From Hyphomicrobiales bacterium (GTDB lineage Bacteria; Pseudomonadota; Alphaproteobacteria; Rhizobiales; Xanthobacteraceae), in the NCBI GenBank assembly GCA_017305555.1, contig JAFKKM010000009.1:1-64000 (forward strand): a DNA stretch of 64,000 nt, given 5' to 3'. Shown here one piece after another: positions 16,710 to 25,986 of the stretch (positions within the stretch are counted from its first letter, which is position 1; each line of letters starts with the position of its first letter). A program made the translations under genes and the position numbers. The notes under the pieces were generated by a model. That model ran no database searches. It had not been told where the DNA came from and was given only the letters and a program-made list of their open reading frames with translations.

Positions 16710-18329
16710 ATGGTGAAACGGATCGAGGGCGAATTCGACTACATCGTCGTGGGCGCGGGAACCGCGGGCTGCGTCACCGCCAACCGCCTCACCGAAGGCA
16801 GCAAGCATCGCGTGCTGCTGCTCGAGGCCGGTGGTCGCGACAACTGGATCTGGTTTCACATCCCGGTCGGCTACCTGTTCGCCATCGGCAATCCGCGCGC
16901 CGACTGGCTGTTCAAGACCGAAGCGGAGCCGGGCCTCAACGGTCGCGCGTTGAACTATCCGCGCGGCAAGGTGATCGGCGGCTGCTCGGCGATCAACGGC
17001 ATGATCTCGATGCGCGGCCAGGCGGCGGATTACGATCATTGGCGGCAACTCGGCCTCACCGGCTGGGGCTGGGATGATGTGCTGCCGGAGTTCAAGCGGC
17101 TGGAGGACCATTTCCTCGGCGCCACCGAACATCACGCGACCGGCGGCGGCTGGCGCATCGAACAGCAACGCCTGGCCTGGACCATCCTCGACGCGATCCG
17201 CAATGCCGCCGTCGAAATGAACATTCCGCGCAGCGACGATTTCAACACCGGCGACAACGAAGGCGTCGGCTATTTCCACGTCAACCAGAAGCGCGGACGG
17301 CGCTGGTCGGCGGCGCGCGGTTTTCTCAAGCCGGCGTTGAATCGTCCCAACCTGCGGCTAGAGACCGACGTGCTGGTCGATCGTCTGGTGATCGAGAACG
17401 GCCGCGCGGTCGGCGTGCGCTTTTCGCGCGGCGGCGAGGTATTCGAGGCGCGCACCAAGGGCGAGATGATCCTGTGCTCCGGCGCGGTCGGCTCGCCGGC
17501 GATCCTGCAACGCTCCGGCGTCGGCCCCGCCGATTGGCTGAGCGCGATGGGTATCGATGTCGTCGCCGACCGGCCCGGCGTCGGCCGCAACTTGCAGGAC
17601 CATCTGCAACAGCGTGCTATCTACAAGGTGTCCGGCGTCAAGACACTGAACGAAACCTACGCCTCACTGATCGGGCGCGGCCTGATGGGCGCGGAATACC
17701 TGTTGCGACGACGCGGCCCGATGACCATGGCGCCGTCGCAACTCGGCATCTTCACGCGCTCCGATCCGAAACGCGAGCGCGCTAATATTCAATTCCACGT
17801 GCAGCCGCTGTCGCTGGAGAAATTTGGCGACCCGTTGCACCGCTTCCCGGCCGTGACGGTGAGCGCCTGCAATCTGCAACCGACCTCGCGCGGCACTATT
17901 CGCCTGCGCACCACTGCACCCGATGCCGCGCCGGTGATCGCACCGAATTATCTCGGGACCGACGAGGATCGGCAGGTCGCGGCCGACGCCATTCGCGTCA
18001 CGCGGCGGCTGATGAAACAGAACGCGCTCGCGCCGTACCATCCGGATGAATATCTGCCTGGCTTGAGCGTCGGCGACGACGATGCTTCGCTGGCGAAGGC
18101 CGCGGGCGATATCGGCACCACGATCTTCCATCCGGTCGGCACCACAAAGATGGGCTTGTCGAGCGACCCGACCGCCGTCGTTGACGAGCGGCTGCGGCTC
18201 TACGGCGTCGAAGGGCTGCGCGTGGTCGATGCATCCGTGATGCCGACCATCACCTCGGGCAACACCAACACACCGACCGCGATGATTGCCTCCAAGGCGT
18301 CGGCGATGATTTTGGCGGACGCACGGTAG
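16710..18329 (+). CDS. GMC family FAD oxidoreductase (alcohol/choline dehydrogenase-like)
   Basis: A 539-residue flavoprotein of the glucose-methanol-choline family. The N-terminal FAD site DYIVVGAGTAGCVTANRL is followed by the first GMC signature PRGKVIGGCSAINGMI and the second, GAVGSPAILQRSGVG. The catalytic histidine lies in FHPVGTTKMG, and NTNTPTAMIASKASAM closes the FAD site. It resembles the alcohol dehydrogenase AlkJ and choline dehydrogenase; the substrate is not decided. I chose the ATG at 16710 because the product then starts 11 residues before the Rossmann motif. An upstream in-frame start adds 29 atypical residues. Confidence 0.9.
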   Translation: MVKRIEGEFDYIVVGAGTAGCVTANRLTEGSKHRVLLLEAGGRDNWIWFHIPVGYLFAIGNPRADWLFKTEAEPGLNGRALNYPRGKVIGGCSAINGMISMRGQAADYDHWRQLGLTGWGWDDVLPEFKRLEDHFLGATEHHATGGGWRIEQQRLAWTILDAIRNAAVEMNIPRSDDFNTGDNEGVGYFHVNQKRGRRWSAARGFLKPALNRPNLRLETDVLVDRLVIENGRAVGVRFSRGGEVFEARTKGEMILCSGAVGSPAILQRSGVGPADWLSAMGIDVVADRPGVGRNLQDHLQQRAIYKVSGVKTLNETYASLIGRGLMGAEYLLRRRGPMTMAPSQLGIFTRSDPKRERANIQFHVQPLSLEKFGDPLHRFPAVTVSACNLQPTSRGTIRLRTTAPDAAPVIAPNYLGTDEDRQVAADAIRVTRRLMKQNALAPYHPDEYLPGLSVGDDDASLAKAAGDIGTTIFHPVGTTKMGLSSDPTAVVDERLRLYGVEGLRVVDASVMPTITSGNTNTPTAMIASKASAMILADAR

Positions 18330-18336
18330 CGCGGGC

Positions 18337-18452
18337 CGTCATTGCCGGGCATAGCTGTTCGAGGAACGGCGTCGCTTCGCTCGCCTACGCCCCGGCAATC
18401 CATCCTTTCAAGAAGATGGATGCGCGGATCAAGTCCGCGCATGACGATGGCG
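18337..18452. repeat. Dispersed inverted repeat, family B (long form)
   Basis: The long version carries an extra inner palindrome (GTTCGAGGAAC) and the segment GGCGTCGCTTCGCTCGCCTA, as in the copy at 38867. The outer ends are GTCATTGCCGGGC and GCGCATGACGATGG. Confidence 0.85.
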
Positions 18453-18488
18453 GATTGCATCGAGCCCAGCAATACGACCGTGGGCAAA

Positions 18489-18518
18489 AAAGGGCGCGGA
18501 GTTTCCTCCGCGCCCTTT
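18489..18518 (-). terminator. Terminator of the RND efflux operon
   Basis: A 13-bp stem (AAAGGGCGCGGAG and complement) with a 4-base loop. The six A residues on its plus-strand left side give a U-run on the minus transcript, just beyond the stop of the RND gene. Confidence 0.85.
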
Positions 18519-18540
18519 CGCATTCTCAATTCGCTGACGC

Positions 18541-21500
18541 TTACGCGCGCCCCAACTCGAACGCCTTGATCTCCTGAGTCCGCTTCGACGTCAGTTCCGC
18601 CTGGTGATCGGTAGCGATCGCCACATACACCGCCGGCAGCACGAACAGCGTGAACAGCGTGCCGATGGTCATGCCGGCCACCACGACGAGGCCGATGGAG
18701 AAGCGGCTCGCCGCGCCCGCGCCGGACGCCGTAAGCAGCGGCAACAGGCCGGTGACCATCGCGGCGGTGGTCATCAGGATCGGACGAAGCCGAACCCGCG
18801 CCGCCTTTTCGATCGCCGCACGCTTGTTGAGGTTCTCGTTGAGCTGCAATTCGTTGGCGAACTCCACCATCAGGATGCCGTGCTTGCTGATCAGGCCGAT
18901 CAGCGTCAGCAGGCCGACCTGCGTATAAATATTGATGGTCGCAACGCCGAAGAACAGCGGGATCAACGCGCCCGAGATCGCCATCGGCACGCTGATCAGG
19001 ATGACCAGCGGGTCGCGCAAGCTCTCGAACTGCGCCGCCAGCACCAGGAAGATGATGATCAGCGCGAAGCCGAACGCGATCGCCAACTGGTTGCCTTCCG
19101 TCACGTACTGCCGCGCATCCGCGAGGTAGTCGTGACTGAAGCCGGCCGGCAGGTTCTTCGCCTGGCTTTCGAGGAAGTCGACCGCCTGTCCGACCGTCAC
19201 GCCGGGCATCGGCACCGCCTGGAACGTCGCGGCGTTGAGCTGATTATAGTGCGACAGCGCGTTGGGGTCGGTGCCGTTCTGGATCGTCACCAGCGTCGAC
19301 AGTGGAATTTGCTGACCGCTCGCACTCGGCACGTAGTAACCGTCCAGCGATTCCGGCGACAGCCGCAACCCGCGCGGCACCTGCGGGATCACCTGATAGG
19401 AACGCCCTTCCAGATTGAAGCGGTTGACGTAGTTGCCGCCGAGCAAGGTCGCCAGCGTCGCGCCGAGTTGTTGCATGGTCACGCCGAGATCGTTCGCCTT
19501 GGTGCGATCGATGGCGACGCGGACCACCGGCTGATTGAAGTCGAGGTCGCTGTCGGTAACGATGAACAAACCGCTCTTTTGCGCCGCCGCCTTCAGCTTG
19601 ACCATCTCCTCGTAGACCGCCTGGAAGCCGGCGGTGGAGTAGATCACCATCTGCACCGGCAGACCGCCCGGCCCGCCCGGCAACGGCGGCAGGTTGAAGG
19701 CGAAAGCCTGGACGCCCTCGACCTTGCTGATCTCGGCCTGCACCAGCGGCTTCAGCGCGATCGACGAGCGCTTACGCTCGTCCCACGGCTTCAGCAGCAT
19801 GCCGGCGATGCCGTTGTTGATGCCATTGATGCCGTTGATCATGAAGCGCAGGTCGGTTTCCGGGAAACTCGCAAAGGCCTTGTCGAGCTTGTCGCCGTAG
19901 AAATCCATGTAGTCGATGTTGGCGTATTTCGGCCCCTTGATCACCGAGAACACGATGCCCTGATCTTCCTCCGGCGCCAGTTCCTTGGAGGTATGCATGT
20001 ACATGAAGCCGACCAGCCCGAGGATGGTGACGGCGAACAGCGCAGTGATCGGCCGATAGTCGAGCGAACGATCCAGCCGCCGGCCGTACCAGTTGGTAAC
20101 CGCGGTGAAGACGGTATCAACCTTCCGCGCGAACCAGCCTTGCGACTCGTGCTTGAGCAGCACCGAGCACATCATCGGCGACAGCGTCAGCGCGACGATG
20201 CCGGAGACGATCACCGCACCGGCCAGCGTGAAAGCGAATTCGCGGAACAGCGCGCCGGTGAGGCCGCCGAGGAAGCCGATCGGCGCGTACACCGCCGCCA
20301 GCGTGATGGTCATGGAGATGACCGGCCCGACGATTTCGCGCGCGCCTTGCAGCGACGCCTGTACGGGTGTCTTGCCCTCCTCCAGATGGCGGTGAATGTT
20401 CTCCACCACGACGATGGCGTCGTCGACCACGAGACCGATCGCCAACACCATCGCCAGCAGCGTCAGCAGGTTGAAACTAAAACCGGCGGCGATCATCAGT
20501 GCGCAAACGCCGATCAGCGACAACGGAATCGTCACCACCGGAATGATGACCGAGCGCAGCGACGCCAGGAACAAGAAGATCACCACGATGACGATGGCGA
20601 CCGCCTCGACCAGCGTGTTGCGCACCTCCTCGATCGACGAGGTGATGAACTTGGTGGAGTCGTAGGCCACCTTCATCTTCATTGACGGCGGCAGGTTGCG
20701 CTCGATGTCCGGGAACAGCTTGCGCACGCCTTGCACGATGTTCAGAGGGTTGCCCTGCGGCGTCGCCTGCACGCCGATGAAGATCGCGCGCTGGCCGCTG
20801 AAGGCGACGCTGGCGTCCGTGCTTTGCGCGGCGAGTTCGACCTCGGCGATGTCTTCCATGCGGACGAAACCGCCGTTCTTCGCCGTTATCGTCATCCGCT
20901 TGAACTGCTCGACGTTTTGCAGGTCGGTGTTGGTGGAGACGTTGGAGATCGTATAGTAACCCTTGGTCTGACCGGCCGCCGCCTGGTAGTTGTTAGCGGC
21001 GATGGCGGCGTTGACCTGCGCCGTGGTCACGTTGCGGCCCGCCATCTTCACCGGATCAAGCCACACCCTCATGGCAAAGGTCTGGCCGCCGAGAATGTCG
21101 GCGGACGCCACGCCATCGACCGTCGACAGGATCGGCTGCACCACGCGCGTCAGATAGTCGGAGATCGCCGAGCCTGACAGTTCGTCGCTGGAGAAGCCGA
21201 GATACATCACCGCCGTGGTTTCGCCGGTCGACTTCAGGATCACCGGGTCGTTGGCTTCCTTCGGGATCAGGTACTTCACCGAATTGACCTTCGACAGCAC
21301 TTCGGTCAGCGCCGCGTTCGGATCGAAATTCAGTTTAACGAAAACCTTGATCTGGCTCTGGCTCTGGGTCGAGTTCGAGGTGATGTAATCGACGCCTTCC
21401 GCCGAGGCCACCGCCTGCTCGATCGGCGTGGTGATGAAGCCCTGCATCAGTTCCGGCGACGCACCGGGATAAACCGTCGTCACGGTGATCACCGTGTTCG

Positions 21501-21621
21501 ACAGTTTCGGATATTGCCGGATCGGCAGCTTGAATGCGGCCGCAGCGCCGATCAGCAGGATCAGCAGGCTGACGACAACCGACAAGATCGGCCGCTTGAT
21601 GAAGATATCGGTGAATGCCAT
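18541..21621 (-). CDS. RND (HAE1) multidrug efflux permease
   Basis: An inner-membrane proton-driven pump of about 1026 residues in the AcrB/MexB superfamily. The first helix follows MAFTDIFIKRPILSVVVS. The large periplasmic loop begins with RQYPKLSNTVITVTTVYPGAS. The proton-relay aspartates are in GLVVDDAIVVVENIHRHLEEG of the fourth helix. A second 12-helix half follows, with the closing GLISKHGILMVEFANELQ. I chose the ATG at 21621 because it precedes the typical MAFTDIFIKRP start. It is the last gene of a TetR - membrane-fusion protein - permease operon. No outer-membrane channel is encoded here, so a shared TolC-type porin is expected. Confidence 0.93.
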   Translation of the reverse strand: MAFTDIFIKRPILSVVVSLLILLIGAAAAFKLPIRQYPKLSNTVITVTTVYPGASPELMQGFITTPIEQAVASAEGVDYITSNSTQSQSQIKVFVKLNFDPNAALTEVLSKVNSVKYLIPKEANDPVILKSTGETTAVMYLGFSSDELSGSAISDYLTRVVQPILSTVDGVASADILGGQTFAMRVWLDPVKMAGRNVTTAQVNAAIAANNYQAAAGQTKGYYTISNVSTNTDLQNVEQFKRMTITAKNGGFVRMEDIAEVELAAQSTDASVAFSGQRAIFIGVQATPQGNPLNIVQGVRKLFPDIERNLPPSMKMKVAYDSTKFITSSIEEVRNTLVEAVAIVIVVIFLFLASLRSVIIPVVTIPLSLIGVCALMIAAGFSFNLLTLLAMVLAIGLVVDDAIVVVENIHRHLEEGKTPVQASLQGAREIVGPVISMTITLAAVYAPIGFLGGLTGALFREFAFTLAGAVIVSGIVALTLSPMMCSVLLKHESQGWFARKVDTVFTAVTNWYGRRLDRSLDYRPITALFAVTILGLVGFMYMHTSKELAPEEDQGIVFSVIKGPKYANIDYMDFYGDKLDKAFASFPETDLRFMINGINGINNGIAGMLLKPWDERKRSSIALKPLVQAEISKVEGVQAFAFNLPPLPGGPGGLPVQMVIYSTAGFQAVYEEMVKLKAAAQKSGLFIVTDSDLDFNQPVVRVAIDRTKANDLGVTMQQLGATLATLLGGNYVNRFNLEGRSYQVIPQVPRGLRLSPESLDGYYVPSASGQQIPLSTLVTIQNGTDPNALSHYNQLNAATFQAVPMPGVTVGQAVDFLESQAKNLPAGFSHDYLADARQYVTEGNQLAIAFGFALIIIFLVLAAQFESLRDPLVILISVPMAISGALIPLFFGVATINIYTQVGLLTLIGLISKHGILMVEFANELQLNENLNKRAAIEKAARVRLRPILMTTAAMVTGLLPLLTASGAGAASRFSIGLVVVAGMTIGTLFTLFVLPAVYVAIATDHQAELTSKRTQEIKAFELGRA

Positions 21622-21724
21622 TTGCAGGCGCTCCATGAACGGTCGGCGCCCTCGCGGGTTCGACCGGGGAAACTTGGATCGGACCGGGGTCGCGCGACGC
21701 GGCCCCGGATATCAATTTCGTGGA

Positions 21725-22954
21725 TCAGTTCCGCGGCGGCGGGTTCTTGATCGGCGGCAACGGGTCCTTCGAGATTTCCACCGCGGCGCCCGATTGCAGC
21801 TTCAATTGCCCGACGGCGACAACCTTGTCGCCCGCCTCTACACCCTTGGTGATCACCGCGCGGCCGTTGACCCGATCGCCGGTGCGCACGAAGGTCCGCT
21901 CGGCGGTCAGGCTGGTCTTGCCGTCGTCCGCCTTCTTCTCCTTGATGAGATAGACGGAGTCGCCATACAGCGTGTAATCGACCGCGGTTTCCGGAACGGT
22001 GACGACCGCCGGCTTCTCGGGCAGCACCACCGTGGTGGTCGCGAACATACCCGGCTTCAGAATGCCTTCCTGATTCTGGATTGTCGCCTGCACGCGAATG
22101 TTGCGGGTGTCGGTCGCGATCTGCGGCTCAATGGTGGTGATCTTGCCGTCGAAGGTCTTGCCCGGATAGGCATCGACTTCGACGCGCACCACCTGCCCGA
22201 CCGCCAGCTTGCCGCTATCCTTCTCCGTCACGGTGAAGTTCGCGAACAGCGTCGACAGATCGGTCAGCGAGACGATCTGCGTGCCGGCGGTGAGGAACTG
22301 GCCGACTTCGACGTGACGCACGCCGAGCACACCGTCAAACGGCGCCCGCACCAGCTTCTGCGAGATGATCGCTTCGGTCTTGGCGATGCCGGCGTTGGCC
22401 TGATCGAAGGCAGCCTGTGCCTGATCGACAGTGGCCTGCGGCCCGAACTGGCGCGCGGCCAGTTGCTTGGCGCGATCGAGCGACAATTCCGCCACCTTGG
22501 CTTGCGCCTTGTAGTTGGCGAGATCGCCCTGATCCGGCTTGTCGAACAGTTGCACCAGCGGTGTCCCCTTGGTCACATGCGCGCCCGCCGTGAACAGGAT
22601 GTCGGTAATGCGGCCGGAGACGTCCGACGTCACGTTGACCTGATGCACGGCCGCCAGTTCGCCGACCGCGCGAAGCAGATTCGGAATCACTTCCGATTTC
22701 GCCTCGGCGGCGCTCACCGTCACCGGCGGCGGCTTATTGTTGGCGAAGAACTGCGCGATCATGTGGCTGCGGAAGGCATTGAAACCGACCAGCCCGCCGA
22801 CCAGAATCGCCAGCAGAATCCCGACGATGATGAACCAGCGCAGGCGCCGGGCCGGCTTGCTGCCGCGCGGCTGTTCGCCCGGGCCGCGTGCGTTTGTCTC
22901 GTGTTGAATCTTTTCGGCATTGGCCGGCATGTTCGATTCCGTCGCTAGTGTCAT
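21725..22954 (-). CDS. RND efflux periplasmic adaptor (membrane fusion protein)
   Basis: A 409-residue adaptor. A basic cytoplasmic start is followed by one membrane anchor (WFIIVGILLAILVGGLVGFNAF). The lipoyl halves (VTSDVSGRITDILFTAGAHVTKGTPLVQLFD and LVRAPFDGVLGVRHVEVGQFLTAG) flank an alpha-helical hairpin rich in Ala/Gln. Beta-barrel and proximal domains follow. The C-terminus is Pro-rich (PLPPIKNPPPRN). The chosen ATG begins just after the TetR stop; a GTG nine bases upstream would overlap that stop. It should bridge the permease encoded next and an outer-membrane factor. Confidence 0.92.
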   Translation of the reverse strand: MTLATESNMPANAEKIQHETNARGPGEQPRGSKPARRLRWFIIVGILLAILVGGLVGFNAFRSHMIAQFFANNKPPPVTVSAAEAKSEVIPNLLRAVGELAAVHQVNVTSDVSGRITDILFTAGAHVTKGTPLVQLFDKPDQGDLANYKAQAKVAELSLDRAKQLAARQFGPQATVDQAQAAFDQANAGIAKTEAIISQKLVRAPFDGVLGVRHVEVGQFLTAGTQIVSLTDLSTLFANFTVTEKDSGKLAVGQVVRVEVDAYPGKTFDGKITTIEPQIATDTRNIRVQATIQNQEGILKPGMFATTTVVLPEKPAVVTVPETAVDYTLYGDSVYLIKEKKADDGKTSLTAERTFVRTGDRVNGRAVITKGVEAGDKVVAVGQLKLQSGAAVEISKDPLPPIKNPPPRN

Positions 22955-22955
22955 G

Positions 22956-23657
22956 TCATGCACTTTCCGCGTCTCTCTGCGGCATCAGGTCCGGCGGAAG
23001 TTCGCGGTCCAGATGCGCGGCGATCGCTTTTTCGTTCAATCCAATTCCGCGAAGAATGAATTCGCAGACTTGCCGCTCGAACTGAGCGGCCTCCCCGTAA
23101 GACAAACAATCCGTCGGCGGCAGCTTCGTCAGCACCAGTTGCAGCACCATGTGGTGAGCGAACCAGAACAGATTGATCGGCCGTTGCCCGACTTCCGATG
23201 CATCTCCCGTCTGGATCGCCCGCTGGAGCGACGCCGTGAAGACAGACCCGATGAGGTCTTCTACCTTTTCATAAAGAACGCGCGCGAACTCACCGTCATC
23301 CAGTTGGCTCGTGATCATGAGCCGCAACTGCTGGGCTTCTTCCTCGTCCGGTTCATCGGACGCCTGAAGAAAGTGCCCCACCATGCCGCGGATCAGCACA
23401 ACGAGTGTTTCAGTCGATGGTGCCAATCCGAGCAACGTCACCAGCTTCGGATCGGCCTCGCAGGCTTCTGCCAGAATCGCGGCGTAGAGCGCGGATTTAG
23501 TCGGAAAATGCTTGAACAGCAATCCTTCCGAAATTGAGGCCGCAGCGGCGATGCTTTTTGTGGTGGTGCCGGCGAATCCAGTCCGCGCAAAGCACCGCTT
23601 CGCCGCCGACAGGATCAGCTCTCGCCGCAGGTCGCTGGTCATGCGAATGGTGCTCAT
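22956..23657 (-). CDS. TetR family repressor of the efflux operon
   Basis: A regulator of about 233 residues. The N-terminal helix-turn-helix is RRELILSAAKRCFARTGFAGTTTKSIAAAASISEGLLFKHFPTK-like, with the usual TetR spacing. The C-terminal ligand domain is helical and variable. A GTG at 23678 would extend it by seven residues but lies inside a palindrome that is probably its own operator, so the ATG at 23657 is preferred; the ATG at 23642 is also possible. It is the first gene of the operon, so autoregulation and control of the pump follow from one site. Confidence 0.88.
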   Translation of the reverse strand: MSTIRMTSDLRRELILSAAKRCFARTGFAGTTTKSIAAAASISEGLLFKHFPTKSALYAAILAEACEADPKLVTLLGLAPSTETLVVLIRGMVGHFLQASDEPDEEEAQQLRLMITSQLDDGEFARVLYEKVEDLIGSVFTASLQRAIQTGDASEVGQRPINLFWFAHHMVLQLVLTKLPPTDCLSYGEAAQFERQVCEFILRGIGLNEKAIAAHLDRELPPDLMPQRDAESA

Positions 23658-23662
23658 CCGAC

Positions 23663-23678
23663 GTGAGTAAATACTCAC
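23663..23678. promoter_or_regulatory. Probable TetR operator
   Basis: A perfect palindrome GTGAGTA-AA-TACTCAC directly upstream of the repressor start. The size and position suit a TetR-family operator overlapping the promoter or leader of its own operon. Confidence 0.7.
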
Positions 23679-23783
23679 TTATGAAAAGTCAAGTTCCTTG
23701 CTGCAACGCACCACAAGTCCGAGCGCTGCAATCGGTTCCCAGCCATTTCGCCAAACCTGCAAACCGGTATAGTCCTCGGCAAA

Positions 23784-25049
23784 ATGAGAACCGGCATGAT
23801 CGAAACCCTGCGCGACCCGATGGCGAAAGATCCGACAGCGGAAGAATTGGCGGCGAACTTCGATATCGAGAAACTGACGCCGGAATTTTACGCCGACCCC
23901 TACCCGACCTATCGCGCGCTGCGGGAACTCGCGCCGCTGAAGCGGCTGCCGAACGGCGGTTATTTCCTCACGCGTTACGACGACCTCGTTACTGCCTACA
24001 AGACGACGCGGGCTTATAGTTCCGACAAGAAGCGCGAGTTTGCGCCGAAATACGGCTCATCGCTGCTTTACGAGCACCATACCACCAGCCTCGTCTTCAA
24101 CGATCCGCCGGCGCATACGCGGGTGCGCCGCCTGATCATGGGCGCGCTGTCGCCGCGTGCCATCGCCGAGATGGAACCAGGCCTGATCGCGCTGGTCGAC
24201 CGTCTGCTCGACGCGATGGAAGCCAAGGGCCGTGCCGAGCTGATCGAGGATTTTGCTGCCGCCATTCCGGTGCAGGTGATCGGCAACCTGCTCGACGTGC
24301 CGCACGACGAACGCGGCCCGCTGCGCGACTGGTCGCTGGCAATCCTCGGCGCGCTGGAGCCGGTCATCAGCGCGGAAGCCTTCAAACGCGGCAACGATGC
24401 GGTGCGGGACTTCCTCGCCTACCTCGAAGTTCTAGTCGAGCGGCGCCGCGCCAAGCCGGGCAACCCGGAACGCGACGTGCTGACGAAACTCATTCAGGGC
24501 GAAACCGACGGCGAGCGGCTGACCGCGAAGGAACTGCTGCATAACTGCATCTTCCTGCTCAACGCAGGCCACGAGACCACCACCAACCTGATCGGCAATG
24601 GCCTCGTCGCGCTGCTGCGTTATCCCGAGCAGAAAGCACGCCTGATCGCGCAGCCCGATCTGATCAAGACCGCCGTCGAGGAAATCCTGCGCTACGAGAG
24701 CTCGAACCAGCTCGGCAATCGCATGACCACCGAGACCGTCGAACTCGGCGGCGTGACCTTGCCGCCGCAAACGTCGGTGACGCTGTGCATCGGCGCAGCC
24801 AATCGCGACCCGGCGCAGTTTCCCGATCCCGAGCGCTTCGACATCGCGCGCACGCCGAACCGTCACCTCGCCTTCGGCACCGGCGTGCACCAGTGCGCGG
24901 GCATGGCATTGGCGCGGCTCGAAGGCGCTATCGCCATCTCGCACTTCCTCGCGCGCTTCCCGCGCTATGAGTTGGCGGGCGAACCGATGCGCGGCGGCCG
25001 CGCCCGCTTCCGCGGCTTCACCAGCGTGCCGTGCAGGCTCAACGCGTGA
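23784..25049 (+). CDS. Cytochrome P450
   Basis: A soluble bacterial P450 of 421 residues. The oxygen-binding I-helix motif AGHETT is at 261-266, the ExxR pair is E300/R303, and the heme-binding loop FGTGVHQCAG has Cys371 as thiolate ligand. The N-terminal part contains FYADPYPTYRALRE and the C-helix NDPPAHTRVRRLI. The sequence has the general look of bacterial CYP families acting on terpenes, fatty acids or aromatics. The substrate is unknown. No ferredoxin gene is adjacent; the FAD reductase at 31876-33096 could supply electrons through a ferredoxin made elsewhere, but this is speculative. Confidence 0.92.
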   Translation: MRTGMIETLRDPMAKDPTAEELAANFDIEKLTPEFYADPYPTYRALRELAPLKRLPNGGYFLTRYDDLVTAYKTTRAYSSDKKREFAPKYGSSLLYEHHTTSLVFNDPPAHTRVRRLIMGALSPRAIAEMEPGLIALVDRLLDAMEAKGRAELIEDFAAAIPVQVIGNLLDVPHDERGPLRDWSLAILGALEPVISAEAFKRGNDAVRDFLAYLEVLVERRRAKPGNPERDVLTKLIQGETDGERLTAKELLHNCIFLLNAGHETTTNLIGNGLVALLRYPEQKARLIAQPDLIKTAVEEILRYESSNQLGNRMTTETVELGGVTLPPQTSVTLCIGAANRDPAQFPDPERFDIARTPNRHLAFGTGVHQCAGMALARLEGAIAISHFLARFPRYELAGEPMRGGRARFRGFTSVPCRLNA

Positions 25050-25067
25050 CGGATTTCGAGAGCCTTC

Positions 25068-25829
25068 GTGCCGCCACTCATCACTGAACCGTTCTTCTAC
25101 GCCGTCGCCATACCCGCGGTGATATTGGTTGGTCTGTCGAAGGGTGGTTTCGCCGGCATCGGCACCGCGGCGACGCCGCTGGTCGCGCTCTATCTGCCGC
25201 CGCTGGAGGCCGCCGCGCTGATCCTGCCGGTGCTGATCACGCAGGACCTGATCTCGCTCTACGTCTATCGCCGCGACTGGGATGCCACCAACCTGAAGAT
25301 CATGCTTCCCGGCGCGCTCGCCGGCATGGCGCTGGCGTGGCTGACAGCGTCCTATGTGTCCGACGACACCATTCGTATCATCGTCGGCCTGGTCGGCGTC
25401 GCCTTCGTCGCCAACATGTGGCTGCAACGCAAAGCAGAAGGGCCGAAGATGGGGCATGCCGCCAGCGGCGTGTTCTGGGGCGGCGTCTCCGGCTTCACGT
25501 CGTTCATGATGCAGGGCGGCGGCCCGCCGTTTCAGGTTTACGTGCTGCCGCAGCGCCTGCCGAAACTCACGCTGGTCGGCACGACGACGATTTTCTTCGC
25601 GGTGATCAATGCACTGAAGATCGGACCGTATCTCGCGCTAGGCCAATTCACGACGGCCAACTTCACCACATCGCTGTTGTTGCTTCCCATCGCCGCCGCC
25701 GCAAACCTCGCCGGTGTCTGGCTGGTGCGCAAGACGCCGACGGGCCTGTTCTACCAGATCGCCTACGTGCTGCTGTTCATCATCTCTGCCGCGCTGCTCT
25801 GGCAAGGCGCGCGGGGATTGATGCAGTAG
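25068..25829 (+). CDS. TSUP (TauE/SafE) family membrane transporter
   Basis: A 253-residue membrane protein with about eight helices in two repeats, as in the TauE/SafE family of sulfite or organosulfonate exporters. Typical segments are VGLSKGGFAGIGTAATPLVALYLPP in the first half and GVSGFTSFMMQGGGPPFQVYVLPQRL in the second. The start is a GTG only 18 bases after the P450 stop, so the two are probably co-transcribed. The direction and substrate of transport are not determined by the sequence. Confidence 0.87.
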   Translation: MPPLITEPFFYAVAIPAVILVGLSKGGFAGIGTAATPLVALYLPPLEAAALILPVLITQDLISLYVYRRDWDATNLKIMLPGALAGMALAWLTASYVSDDTIRIIVGLVGVAFVANMWLQRKAEGPKMGHAASGVFWGGVSGFTSFMMQGGGPPFQVYVLPQRLPKLTLVGTTTIFFAVINALKIGPYLALGQFTTANFTTSLLLLPIAAAANLAGVWLVRKTPTGLFYQIAYVLLFIISAALLWQGARGLMQ

Positions 25830-25864
25830 AATTGGCTTTGTGCGCAGACTCACAACATGAAAAT

Positions 25865-25986
25865 CGTCGTCCCCGTGCAGGCGGGGACCCAGACGCCGTA
25901 GCGGTTCGGCTCCATCAACTAAGGCGAGTTTCTTTTATAACAACCAACGCCAGGGGTTCTGGGTTCCCGCCTACGCGGGGACGGCG
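25865..25986. repeat. Dispersed palindromic repeat, family A, copy 2
   Basis: Ends TCGTCCCCGTGCAGGCGGGG and CCCGCCTACGCGGGGACGGC with the same inner core (CGCCGTAGCGGTTCGGCTCC ... TTTTATAACAACC) as copy 1. Its right end forms the last codons and stop of the VOC gene. Confidence 0.85.

Noticed and set aside
18604-20685. A 693-codon open frame on plus opposite the RND permease
   Set aside because: It mirrors codon bias of the real gene, gives Arg/His/Gln-rich low-complexity protein, and has no family motif.
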